NCBI GenBank assembly: GCA_023458535.1 | Contig: JAEWYW010000074.1 | Location: forward strand, 42,291-106,290 | Reading direction: 5' to 3' | From: Bacteroidota bacterium | GTDB taxonomy: Bacteria > Bacteroidota > Bacteroidia > Flavobacteriales > Weeksellaceae | Length of the DNA: 64,000 bases | Shown: positions 18,242-26,006 of the stretch, one piece after another | Numbering within the stretch: the first letter of the stretch is position 1 | Layout: each line of letters begins with the position of its first letter | Notes under the pieces: model-generated | What the model saw: only the letters and a program-made list of their open reading frames with translations | Databases searched by the model: none | Told to the model about the DNA's origin: nothing | Program-made: the position numbers and the translations under genes

Positions 18242-19537
18242 ATGGAAATCATCATTATCGTAATTCTTATACTTCTCAATGGCATATTTTCTATGTCTGA
18301 AATGTCTCTCGTATCATCTAAAAAATACAAACTGGAAAGTGAAAGAATTAAAGGAAATGCCAATGCCAAAACAGCTATTGAACTGGCAGAGAACCCGAAC
18401 AAATTCTTATCCACCGTACAAATTGGTATTACCCTTATTGGGATTTTATTAGGTATTTATTCTGGCGACAAACTTACCGCCAACTTAGCTGCGAATATTG
18501 CGGAGATAAAAGCCTTGGCACCCTATGCACAAACTATTGCTTCGGCTCTTATCGTTTTTATCATCACTTTTTTTTCTATTGTTTTTGGAGAACTTCTTCC
18601 TAAAAGATTAGGCCTGAAATTCCCGGAGAGTATCGCTCTTTTTGTTGCTAAACCTATGTTTTTGCTATCGAAAATTGCTTCTCCTTTCGTCTGGTTGCTA
18701 ACCGTGACCAATGAATTTGTTTTAAAACTCTTCGGCATTAACAGTGATGAAAATGAGTTGGTGACAGAAGAGGAAATAAAATCCATCATCAGAGAAGGTT
18801 CTGAAGGTGGCGTTATTGAAGAAATAGAACACGATATTGTAAAAAATGCGTTTGAATTGAGCGACAGAAAAGTAAATTCATTGGCAACCCACCGAAAAGA
18901 AATCATCTGCATCAACAGCGATGCAAGTTTTTCGGAAGTAAAAGAAATTTTTTACAAAGAAGGCTTTTCTTCCTATCCTGTGGTTGAAGATAATAATATA
19001 GACAATATCATTGGTATTATTAAATTAAAAGATGTCTTCTTTGCGAGTCCTGATAACTTTAATGTAAAAGATCACCTTAAAAAGCCAGTTTTTGTAAGTG
19101 AGAATTCTTTTATTTATCCTTTGATGGAAAGTTTCCAAAATAATAAATCTCACATGGCGATTTCTATTGATGAATACGGTACCACGAGAGGAATTATTAC
19201 TCTGAATGACATTTTAGATGATTTAGTTGGTGATATACCAGATGGACAGGAAGATATCGACGATAAAGAAATCATCAGACGTGAGGATGGGTCCTGGTTG
19301 ATTGATGGACAGTGTTCGCTTTATGATTTTAAAAGACATTTTAAAGTAAATATTGATGATGATATTGAGAAAAATTACGTTACAGTTTCCGGACTCTTCT
19401 TTAATGAAACTGAAAGTTTACCACACGTGGGCGACACCATAGAAATCGGTAACTATGTATTAGAAATTATTGACAAAGATGGCAATAGGATTGATAAAAT
19501 TTTAGCCATCAAAAAGAAACCTAAGCCTAAAGATTAA
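18242..19537 (+). CDS. CNNM/CorC-HlyC family membrane protein with CBS domains
   Basis: A 431-residue protein with the hemolysin-family layout: a DUF21/CNNM membrane domain (helices at about 2-20, 58-78, 90-118 and 130-150), a CBS pair at about 205-335 and a C-terminal CorC/HlyC domain at about 345-425 (GSWLIDGQCSLYDFKRHF). Members are linked to magnesium, cobalt or sodium transport. Direct haemolytic activity is not implied. I chose the ATG at 18242 because an in-frame TTG at 18218 overlaps the -7 box. It ends at a hairpin shared with the convergent TlpA gene. Confidence 0.9.
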   Translation: MEIIIIVILILLNGIFSMSEMSLVSSKKYKLESERIKGNANAKTAIELAENPNKFLSTVQIGITLIGILLGIYSGDKLTANLAANIAEIKALAPYAQTIASALIVFIITFFSIVFGELLPKRLGLKFPESIALFVAKPMFLLSKIASPFVWLLTVTNEFVLKLFGINSDENELVTEEEIKSIIREGSEGGVIEEIEHDIVKNAFELSDRKVNSLATHRKEIICINSDASFSEVKEIFYKEGFSSYPVVEDNNIDNIIGIIKLKDVFFASPDNFNVKDHLKKPVFVSENSFIYPLMESFQNNKSHMAISIDEYGTTRGIITLNDILDDLVGDIPDGQEDIDDKEIIRREDGSWLIDGQCSLYDFKRHFKVNIDDDIEKNYVTVSGLFFNETESLPHVGDTIEIGNYVLEIIDKDGNRIDKILAIKKKPKPKD

Positions 19538-19540
19538 TAA

Positions 19541-19571
19541 AAAACCCTTTTGATTTTCTCGAAAGGGTTTT
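19541..19571. terminator. Bidirectional terminator
   Basis: A 10-bp stem AAAACCCTTT / AAAGGGTTTT with an 11-base loop lies between convergent genes, four bases after the stop of the CBS protein gene. Confidence 0.75.
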
Positions 19572-19597
19572 CAGATAGACAGATACCTATTTAATAT

Positions 19598-20170
19598 TTA
19601 CTGAGCTCGTAAACCTTCAATAAAATCAACTACGTTCTGGCCAGAATAATCTGCCATTCCAAGGGTCTTATGAGCAATTTTTCCTTCTTTGTCTAGAATA
19701 ACCGTTGTTGGCAAATTTCCCTGAAAAAACTCTTGCGGAACTTCAGATTTTACGAAATGTATGGGCATGGTTAATTTTCTTTTTTCCATGAATTTTGTGG
19801 CTTTAGAAACATTTCCTTCCACTTCTACAAACAGAAAAACAACATCATCTTTATCCTTCATTTTATCATATAATATCTGTAGAGAAGGCATTTCTGCAAT
19901 ACATGGTGGACACCAAGTCGCCCAAAAATTAATAAAAACCACCTTGCCTTTTAGCTTTTCCACAGCAATATCATTGCCTTTAGCATCAGAAACCTTCATG
20001 CGGTAAGCAGGTGTCTCTTTAACTGTAGTTTGCCTTTTTTCATCTTCAAAATCGGGTTGAAAAAATCCAACTTTCATTAAACCTTTTTGAAATGAAGCCT
20101 TTGCTTCTGGTACGAAAATCATCAATAAGAATACTGATCCCAGTAGTATTGTAAATATATTATTTTTCAT
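19598..20170 (-). CDS. TlpA-like thioredoxin-fold protein
   Basis: A 190-residue protein with an N-terminal membrane anchor or uncleaved signal (about 5-20) and a periplasmic thioredoxin domain. The active site CPPC is at residues 87-90 within FINFWATWCPPC, and the cis-proline region is GNLPTTVILD. TlpA/ResA proteins reduce disulfides outside the cytoplasm, for example in apocytochrome maturation. An upstream in-frame ATG at 20203 would overlap the DoxD-DoxA gene. I prefer the start at 20170, where the signal anchor begins, 8 bases after that gene's stop. Operon position suggests a thiol or sulfur redox role. Confidence 0.88.
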   Translation of the reverse strand: MKNNIFTILLGSVFLLMIFVPEAKASFQKGLMKVGFFQPDFEDEKRQTTVKETPAYRMKVSDAKGNDIAVEKLKGKVVFINFWATWCPPCIAEMPSLQILYDKMKDKDDVVFLFVEVEGNVSKATKFMEKRKLTMPIHFVKSEVPQEFFQGNLPTTVILDKEGKIAHKTLGMADYSGQNVVDFIEGLRAQ

Positions 20171-20178
20171 AATTGTTA

Positions 20179-21144
20179 TTATTTTTTGAAATTTGTTTTC
20201 CATTGTAATCCGCTTATATCGGTTAAAATTATTTCATGAACATCATCAGCGATGTCGAAATGCAATTTTGCTTTTGCGCCCAAAGGCAGCAACAGTGAAT
20301 TTTTGTGAGGTTTAATCTTAGAAACATAATAGTTGGATATGTTTTCCTTCGGAAAGTTTCTTAGATCATCCATGCCCAAGGAATGCACCTTCTCTCCACT
20401 TATATTATAAAAATCAATGCCAATAAGGAAAGAGCCATACACATCTGCACCTTCCACTCTCATCACATCGAACGAAATGTTTTTACCTGTCTGTTGTGCA
20501 TTAGTAATTTCTAATTTTGGTTTTACAGATTTATTATGTAAAGTTCCATAAACACCGCCATGAAAAACCTGATTGGTATATAAACTTAATCCAAAAATAG
20601 CAAAACTGATTATTAGAAAAGGTTTATAATATTGGTGCTGCAAGGCTTTTAGCCACTTTTGTTCACGGATTTCAAATTTTGAAGAAAGAGCATCTAGAGA
20701 AATGCTGCCACTCCCCAACTGAAGGATGGTAAAGCCACCAGCAATACCTAAAATACCAATTTGCCATTCATCCAAACACGTGGTACCCAGCCAACCAGAG
20801 CCAAGCAAAATTCCCAGGGCTAGGAAAATGACAATAAAACTCATTAATCTCGTTCTGTATCCTAAGATTAAGAGAAGTCCAACAATGCCCTCTACAATCG
20901 TGAATATCCACATTTTCATTAACAAAGCTTCGGGATTGGAAACTAAGTATTCTATAAGAGGTTTAATAAATAAAGCATTAGGCAGAAAATGATTAAATTT
21001 CTCACCTACGTATCCTGCAGCGTCAGGGTCTAATTTGTTTTCTAAAATAAGTCGCCTCCAAAATGCTGAAAAGTAGGTCCAGCCGATAACCAAACGCAAT
21101 GCTAAGGCAGCATTGCCCATATAAAATTTGGGTAAATTATTCAT
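20179..21144 (-). CDS. DoxD-DoxA fusion (thiosulfate:quinone oxidoreductase-like)
   Basis: A 321-residue membrane protein. Residues about 8-150 match the DoxD/DoxX four-helix domain (RLVIGWTYFSAFWRR; VEGIVGLLLILGYRTR; LGSGWLGTTCLDEWQIG). A further helix lies at about 172-190. The C-terminal 120 residues look like the DoxA domain, a beta-rich periplasmic part (GVYGTLHNKSVKPKL ... HFDIADDVHEIILTD). In archaea DoxD and DoxA are separate subunits that oxidise thiosulfate to tetrathionate with quinone. Fused forms are widespread in Bacteroidota without proven activity. It is the second gene in an operon with a small exported protein before and a TlpA thioredoxin after. Confidence 0.78.
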   Translation of the reverse strand: MNNLPKFYMGNAALALRLVIGWTYFSAFWRRLILENKLDPDAAGYVGEKFNHFLPNALFIKPLIEYLVSNPEALLMKMWIFTIVEGIVGLLLILGYRTRLMSFIVIFLALGILLGSGWLGTTCLDEWQIGILGIAGGFTILQLGSGSISLDALSSKFEIREQKWLKALQHQYYKPFLIISFAIFGLSLYTNQVFHGGVYGTLHNKSVKPKLEITNAQQTGKNISFDVMRVEGADVYGSFLIGIDFYNISGEKVHSLGMDDLRNFPKENISNYYVSKIKPHKNSLLLPLGAKAKLHFDIADDVHEIILTDISGLQWKTNFKK

Positions 21145-21194
21145 AAAAGATTCTAAAAAATTGTTTAATTATTCACTTAAAAAAAGCAAATAAA

Positions 21195-21539
21195 CTAAGC
21201 CGAAATTTTTAGACAGGAATAGAGGACGTAGAGCTTTACACTCGATGCATCCAAGACTGCTTCTAATGCAACAACTTCATTGTAAGCACTCTCTAAAAAA
21301 GCGGTAGATGCGAAATCAAAAGAAGGTATCAACAAAGATTTTACATCCTTATGATTGGTTTTTGATGCTTGTAGAAATGTCGTCTGGCACTTTTGAGCAG
21401 ATTTTTGAATCGCTTTATTGGGTGAAGTTTTTTCTACAGATGCATATTCGGATTGTACCACTTCGTGTATTGAAGATTTAATGCTGCAAGGAGAAATGAG
21501 CAGCACCAAAATAAACACTATAAGTAAAAATCTGTACAC
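21195..21539 (-). CDS. Small exported hypothetical protein
   Basis: A 114-residue protein with a strong N-terminal hydrophobic segment (residues 3-18) and LISPCSIKS after it, so a signal peptide or lipoprotein-like signal is likely, although the lipobox is not classic. The rest is helical, with cysteines at about 50 and 109. I recognise no family. It lies 50 bases upstream of the DoxD-DoxA gene on the same strand and is probably the first gene of that operon. Confidence 0.55.
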   Translation of the reverse strand: MYRFLLIVFILVLLISPCSIKSSIHEVVQSEYASVEKTSPNKAIQKSAQKCQTTFLQASKTNHKDVKSLLIPSFDFASTAFLESAYNEVVALEAVLDASSVKLYVLYSCLKISA

Positions 21540-21693
21540 ACCGCAAAATTAAGGATTAAAAAATGAAAATCTAACAAACAATGTTTCAATAATTATTAAA
21601 CTTTGTTAAAATAATACCTTTAAAAAGCTAATTATTCAAAATTTCATAATTTTATTGAAGATCTAGTATAGCTTAACTCAAAAAAAAATCATC

Positions 21694-21981
21694 ATGGAAA
21701 ACATAGAAATAAAAATGACACCCTTTAAAGATGAGTTGCAGATTTGGATTAATGGTGAAAACGCAGGTTGCATGTCTACCGAAATAGATGGTCGGATATT
21801 AACAGTATATTACACCAAGCTTCAACCCGAATATGAAGGTAAGGGATATGCAAAATTACTGTTAGATGCTCTTGTACAATATGCGAAAGAAAATGATCTG
21901 CTGATAGACCCTGAATGTCCGTTTACCCTGCAACAATTTGAACATCATCCTGAAAAATACAAGGACGTTTGGAATAACTAG
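21694..21981 (+). CDS. GNAT-type N-acetyltransferase (short YjdJ/NATD1-like)
   Basis: A 95-residue protein of the small GNAT subgroup. The acetyl-CoA binding loop is YEGKGYAKLLLDALVQYA at about residues 48-65, the segment before it (ILTVYYTKLQPEY) supplies the central strand, and the end (LIDPECPFTLQQFEHHPEKYKD) is typical of this subgroup. Substrate unknown. It is a single gene whose stop lies 3 bases from the stop of the convergent MBL gene. Confidence 0.85.
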   Translation: MENIEIKMTPFKDELQIWINGENAGCMSTEIDGRILTVYYTKLQPEYEGKGYAKLLLDALVQYAKENDLLIDPECPFTLQQFEHHPEKYKDVWNN

Positions 21982-21984
21982 GTT

Positions 21985-23097
21985 CTATTTCCACCAAACA
22001 TCAAATTTTTGATCTGCCTGATTGAGATAAACCACTTCGCCCATTTTAGGCATCAGGATGCTTAAGTTTTGTTGACTTCCCAGTTTGGAAAACTCTTCCA
22101 TTGGCTCAAACCATGCATGTTTTGCCAACGCAAATTTACCATAGTGAACTGGAATAATTTTTTTTGCATTAATATCGAGACTCGCCTTAACGGTTTCTTC
22201 TGGCAAAGTGTGTATATAATGCCACGCTTCATTGTATTGTCCGTTTTCCATTACAGCATAATCAAAAGGACCATATTTTTCGCCAATTGATTTAAAATGG
22301 GTATCATAACCACTGTCTCCACCTAGAAATATATTTGAAGTAGGAGATTTTAATACGTAGGAAGTCCACAACGTATTATTTCTTTTAAATTTTCTGCCTG
22401 AAAAATGTCGTGCTGGCGTGAAAGTGATGTTAATATCATTCATTAATGCAACACTACTTCCCCATTCCTCCTCAATTAGTTGATTCGGTGCAAAACCCCA
22501 TTTTTCGAAATGCGCCCCCACGCCCAAAGGCAAAATCACTTTACTCACCCTATCTTTCAGGCTTTTAACGGTTGGGTAATCCAAATGATCATAATGATCG
22601 TGGGTGATGACCAAATAATCTACATTCGGAATCATTTCCGGTGTAAAATAATCCGCCCCTTTAAACGCTTTGTTTCCAAATTTAAACGGTGAACCGTATG
22701 AACTTAGCACAGGATCAATCAAGAAAGAAACTCCATTCGTCTGTATGAAATAGGAAGAATGACCAAGCCATATAAATAGCTCTTCGTCTTTGGAGATCTT
22801 TTTAAAATCTGTTTTTACAACTGGAATGTCTTTTTGAGGGTTCAGATGAATATCTTTTTTCCCAAAAAGAAAATCATACATCACTTTCGGCATGGTGTAT
22901 CCATCCGCTAATGCAGGAGTATAACTTAAATTTTGAAATGTGCCGTTTTTATAATGCTTAGATTGCTTCATGCGCGCCAATCTCTCACCGCTCGGTTCCG
23001 CGCCATAAACATCAAGCGACAAAATATAAAACAACACTCCTATGAGGGCTGCTACAAAAAATATTGTAATCATTCTTTTTGGCTTTCTAATTTTCAT
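21985..23097 (-). CDS. MBL-fold metallohydrolase, NAPE-PLD-like
   Basis: A 370-residue protein with an N-terminal membrane anchor (about 9-27). The metallo-beta-lactamase fold carries the metal motif H166-D-H168-Y-D170-H171, then ARHFSGR, GGDSGYDTHF and PVHYGKFALAKHAW for the remaining ligands. The layout resembles N-acyl-phosphatidylethanolamine phospholipase D and the UlaG/YycJ-like lipid-associated group. The FTPARHFSGR motif is typical of the NAPE-PLD branch. A role in envelope lipid hydrolysis is plausible but unproven. It is divergent from the S41 peptidase gene. Confidence 0.87.
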   Translation of the reverse strand: MKIRKPKRMITIFFVAALIGVLFYILSLDVYGAEPSGERLARMKQSKHYKNGTFQNLSYTPALADGYTMPKVMYDFLFGKKDIHLNPQKDIPVVKTDFKKISKDEELFIWLGHSSYFIQTNGVSFLIDPVLSSYGSPFKFGNKAFKGADYFTPEMIPNVDYLVITHDHYDHLDYPTVKSLKDRVSKVILPLGVGAHFEKWGFAPNQLIEEEWGSSVALMNDINITFTPARHFSGRKFKRNNTLWTSYVLKSPTSNIFLGGDSGYDTHFKSIGEKYGPFDYAVMENGQYNEAWHYIHTLPEETVKASLDINAKKIIPVHYGKFALAKHAWFEPMEEFSKLGSQQNLSILMPKMGEVVYLNQADQKFDVWWK

Positions 23098-23132
23098 GTA
23101 TATTACAGGTAATATCCTTATCTAAGACGCTG

Positions 23133-23140
23133 CAAAAATA
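23133..23140 (-). promoter_or_regulatory. -7 box for the MBL hydrolase gene
   Basis: The minus strand reads TATTTTTG, 35 bases before the ATG. No TTG is seen at -33. Confidence 0.4.
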
Positions 23141-23161
23141 GTTTTACTTTAAATAATTTAA

Positions 23162-23169
23162 TACATTTG
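23162..23169 (+). promoter_or_regulatory. -7 box for the S41 peptidase gene
   Basis: TACATTTG matches TAnnTTTG, 23 bases before the ATG. No clear -33 element. Confidence 0.4.
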
Positions 23170-23192
23170 AAATTGTTTTTCGAAAAATAATC

Positions 23193-24749
23193 ATGTTTAA
23201 GTCAAAGAAAATTATATTTCTCATTTTTATCATTGCTCTGACTTCTTCTTGTGTTTCTGTAAAAAAACATAATGCGAGGTTGGAAACTCCAATTGCTCCC
23301 AAATTACTGCGGTCGGATGTAGATTTTACTTACCGCAAACTTCAAAAACTTCACCCCAATTTATATTGGTACATTTCTAAGAATGAACTCGATTATAAAA
23401 TGGACAGCTTGAAGAAATCTATAAAAAAACCTCTAAAACCTTTTCAGTTCTATGAAAAACTAGCTCCTGTTCTTGCCAATATCAAAGAAGGACACCTTAG
23501 ACTGAGCATTCCCGAGAAGAAATTTACTAAGGACGAAATTAAAAAACTTGAAAACCAAAAAGGCCTTTTCAGCCGTATGAACTATGTGGTGGAAGGTGAC
23601 AGGTTATTTGTAAAAGACAATGCCGCAAAGTTCGAAAATATTGCTGTAGGAACAGAAATTCTTGCAATACAGGACGAGCCAGTTGCCGATTACCTAAAAA
23701 GATACCGTACCTACATCAATAGCGATGGTAACAATGCAACTTTTCAGAAATACGCGCTGGCAAGACGATGGGCAACCTATTTCACCATTGAAAACGGAAT
23801 TTTAGATAGTGTAAAAATTCAGACAAAGCTGAATGGAGTGATCAAAGAATTGTATGTTAATAGGGAACAGAAAACTAAAATCGAAAAAAAGGCTGAGGTA
23901 ATAGAGAAAAAACTTGTGAATGCAACACCTGTTAATAAGGTGAAGGATTATAATATTGTCACCAAAGATTTCAACCGAAAGCTTTCTTATCTCGACAAAG
24001 ATTCTTCTATTGCCTATATGAAAATCGCTACTTTTTCTGGAACCTACTCACGAACATTTTATAAGCAAAGCTTTAAAAGCATAAAAAATGCGAAATCAAA
24101 ATATCTGATCTTAGACGTTAGAGACAATTTGGGAGGTTCACTTTCGGAAATCCATAATTTGTATTCTTACCTTACTAATGAGGACTTCCAATTTATAAAA
24201 GACATAGAGGTCGCTTCTTTCACCTCCATGCATGCCGCCAATTACTATAAAGAGTTTCCACGATTTCTACAACCTGTAGCAGCCTTGGTTTATCCTGTGT
24301 ATTTTTTAGGAACTTTACTTTCGGTAAAGAAGCATAATGACAAATTCCTTTTGCGAAACAATAATATTTTTACCTACACCAAACCCAAGAAAGATGCATT
24401 TCATGGTAAGGTGTACGTTATTGTAAATGGAAGCAGTTTTTCGGCTTCATCCATCATCGCTGCTAAAATTAAAGGAGACAAAAGAGGTATTATTGTTGGC
24501 GAAGAGACAGGCGGAACTAACGATGGAACCGTAGCTGGAAGATATGCGACAGTTGTCCTTCCACATTCCAAACTAAAACTTCCTATTGGTTTAATGCTTA
24601 TTCAACCCAATATTAAACTGGAAGACAGTAAAAGAGGTGTGCTTCCTGATGTGGAGATTACCAAAACTACTTTACAGATTTTGCAGAAAAAAGATCTGGA
24701 ATTGGATTGGATTATAAAAGATATCAATATTCAAAAGAATGCAAATTGA
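23193..24749 (+). CDS. S41 family peptidase, lipoprotein
   Basis: A 518-residue envelope protease. The N-terminus is a lipoprotein signal (hydrophobic residues 8-18, then TSSC), so it is anchored by a lipid. The S41 (tail-specific protease) core includes LDVRDNLGGS, then the nucleophile region VNGSSFSASS (G413 to S420) and AAKIKGDKRGIIVGEETGG with the likely catalytic lysine downstream. A PDZ-like region lies at about 110-200 (VGTEILAIQDEPV). The natural substrate is unknown. It has its own -7 box and no obvious partner gene. Confidence 0.87.
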   Translation: MFKSKKIIFLIFIIALTSSCVSVKKHNARLETPIAPKLLRSDVDFTYRKLQKLHPNLYWYISKNELDYKMDSLKKSIKKPLKPFQFYEKLAPVLANIKEGHLRLSIPEKKFTKDEIKKLENQKGLFSRMNYVVEGDRLFVKDNAAKFENIAVGTEILAIQDEPVADYLKRYRTYINSDGNNATFQKYALARRWATYFTIENGILDSVKIQTKLNGVIKELYVNREQKTKIEKKAEVIEKKLVNATPVNKVKDYNIVTKDFNRKLSYLDKDSSIAYMKIATFSGTYSRTFYKQSFKSIKNAKSKYLILDVRDNLGGSLSEIHNLYSYLTNEDFQFIKDIEVASFTSMHAANYYKEFPRFLQPVAALVYPVYFLGTLLSVKKHNDKFLLRNNNIFTYTKPKKDAFHGKVYVIVNGSSFSASSIIAAKIKGDKRGIIVGEETGGTNDGTVAGRYATVVLPHSKLKLPIGLMLIQPNIKLEDSKRGVLPDVEITKTTLQILQKKDLELDWIIKDINIQKNAN

Positions 24750-24989
24750 TTCATCCTCTGTTAAATTGATTTTATAACAGATTTTGACATTCTGTTAATG
24801 GTTCTAAAATTCAGCAGAATTTTTTCTTAAGAAATATTAAAATTTTAAAAACAAATTATTTTATTGCCCGTAATTTTATAAAATATTCATTAAAAAAATA
24901 ATCGAATTGCATTTATGTTATTTTTTAAGCAATATTTTGGCACTTTAATTGTTAAAAACATTATAACTAACAATTAAAATTTGAATATT

Positions 24990-25385
24990 ATGAAAAAGAC
25001 AATGAAATTTCTAGGTTTGTTCTTAGTGGTAATTATGCTAGGTTTTACGGTAGCTTCTTGTAGCAGAGACGATGATCCTGTGGACAACGATTTCTTCGCA
25101 GGAACTTATAAGGGTCATATCACATTCAATGAACCTGGAGGAGCATCAGTAGATCAACCCAATGGTGAAGTATTTGTAACCAAAATTGCAAGTAATACAA
25201 AATATAATTTCAGATTCTCTGATAATATTCCTGATTTAAATGGTATTGAATTCCAAAAAACAGGAGATCACACATTGGTAAGTGTAGGTGCAACCGATCT
25301 GATTTATATTAGAATTGATAATAATAATCTAAGAATTCTTTATACAAAAGACGGAAAAACTTGGACAGCTAACTGTAATAGATAA
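24990..25385 (+). CDS. Small lipoprotein of unknown function
   Basis: A 131-residue protein with a clear lipoprotein signal (hydrophobic residues 6-20, lipobox VASC) and a short acidic spacer (SRDDDPVDND), then a beta-rich domain of about 100 residues ending with TWTANCNR. It resembles small immunoglobulin- or lipocalin-like lipoproteins of Chryseobacterium. No function is known. I start it at the ATG 24990, because a TTG nine bases upstream has no support. A terminator follows. Confidence 0.7.
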   Translation: MKKTMKFLGLFLVVIMLGFTVASCSRDDDPVDNDFFAGTYKGHITFNEPGGASVDQPNGEVFVTKIASNTKYNFRFSDNIPDLNGIEFQKTGDHTLVSVGATDLIYIRIDNNNLRILYTKDGKTWTANCNR

Positions 25386-25401
25386 TTTTCGATCAATCAA
25401 T

Positions 25402-25440
25402 AAAAAAAACCGAGATTCTTTAAGATTCTCGGTTTTTTTT
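25402..25440. terminator. Terminator with long A/T flanks
   Basis: A stem CCGAGAtTCT / AGAtTCTCGG (one mismatch) over the loop TTA, flanked by eight A and eight T, 16 bases after the lipoprotein stop. It can also serve the convergent SRPBCC gene. Confidence 0.8.
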
Positions 25441-25524
25441 TAATTTGCATCTTGTGTTACTTAAGTTTTTTCAAAGCAAAGGAAAGCACGATTTGAAAAA
25501 TTATTCAATTTAAGCATTTTCTTT

Positions 25525-25953
25525 CTAAAAATTCTCTGCAATATCTTTTACCTTTTCTAACGCTATCGGAAAAACCTCTGCGAAATAAGGAATGTAGTCT
25601 TCAGGAGCATTCACGCTAACGGTGAGTTCCGTTTTGCCGCCAGATTCTACAAGGTCGTATCGTTCTACAGCGTTCTCATCATAGGTTTCGGCTTGTTTTT
25701 CACCATTTTGAATTTCGCCTTTGTGAAGAAAATACATCTTTTCAAAAGGGACAACTTCTTCCACCACTCCGAACATTCCATTTTTTTCCGGACTGAGAAA
25801 TAGAATTTCGCTACCTTGTTTCAAATCCGATTCGTAATAAGAACCTTCCTGAAAAGCAGCAGTCCATTTTCTGTAATTTTCATCATTCCAAAGTGCGTCC
25901 CAAACTTTTTCTTTGTGCGCGTTGATATCTATTGAGAATTGCAGTTTTTTCAT
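25525..25953 (-). CDS. SRPBCC domain protein, paralogue of the gene at 17100
   Basis: A 142-residue START-like protein: FSIDINAHKEKVWDALWNDENYRKW at the start and a C-terminal helix (FPIALEKVKDIAENF). Similar spacing of the KEKVW, YYESDLK and NGMFGVVEE segments shows a shared origin with the SRPBCC gene at 17100-17540. Cytoplasmic, probably a hydrophobic ligand binder. It lies 53 bases before hutU on the same strand and could share its transcript, but nothing links the functions. Confidence 0.8.
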   Translation of the reverse strand: MKKLQFSIDINAHKEKVWDALWNDENYRKWTAAFQEGSYYESDLKQGSEILFLSPEKNGMFGVVEEVVPFEKMYFLHKGEIQNGEKQAETYDENAVERYDLVESGGKTELTVSVNAPEDYIPYFAEVFPIALEKVKDIAENF

Positions 25954-26006
25954 TTTTTTAAATTTAATTCATACTGAAATTACGAAATTATTTTTAATGT
26001 AGAATA

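Noticed and set aside
24750..24989. Possible small RNA or gene in the gap after the S41 peptidase gene
   Set aside because: The 240 bases are AT-rich with only partial promoter-like words and no stable hairpin or open frame with a start signal.
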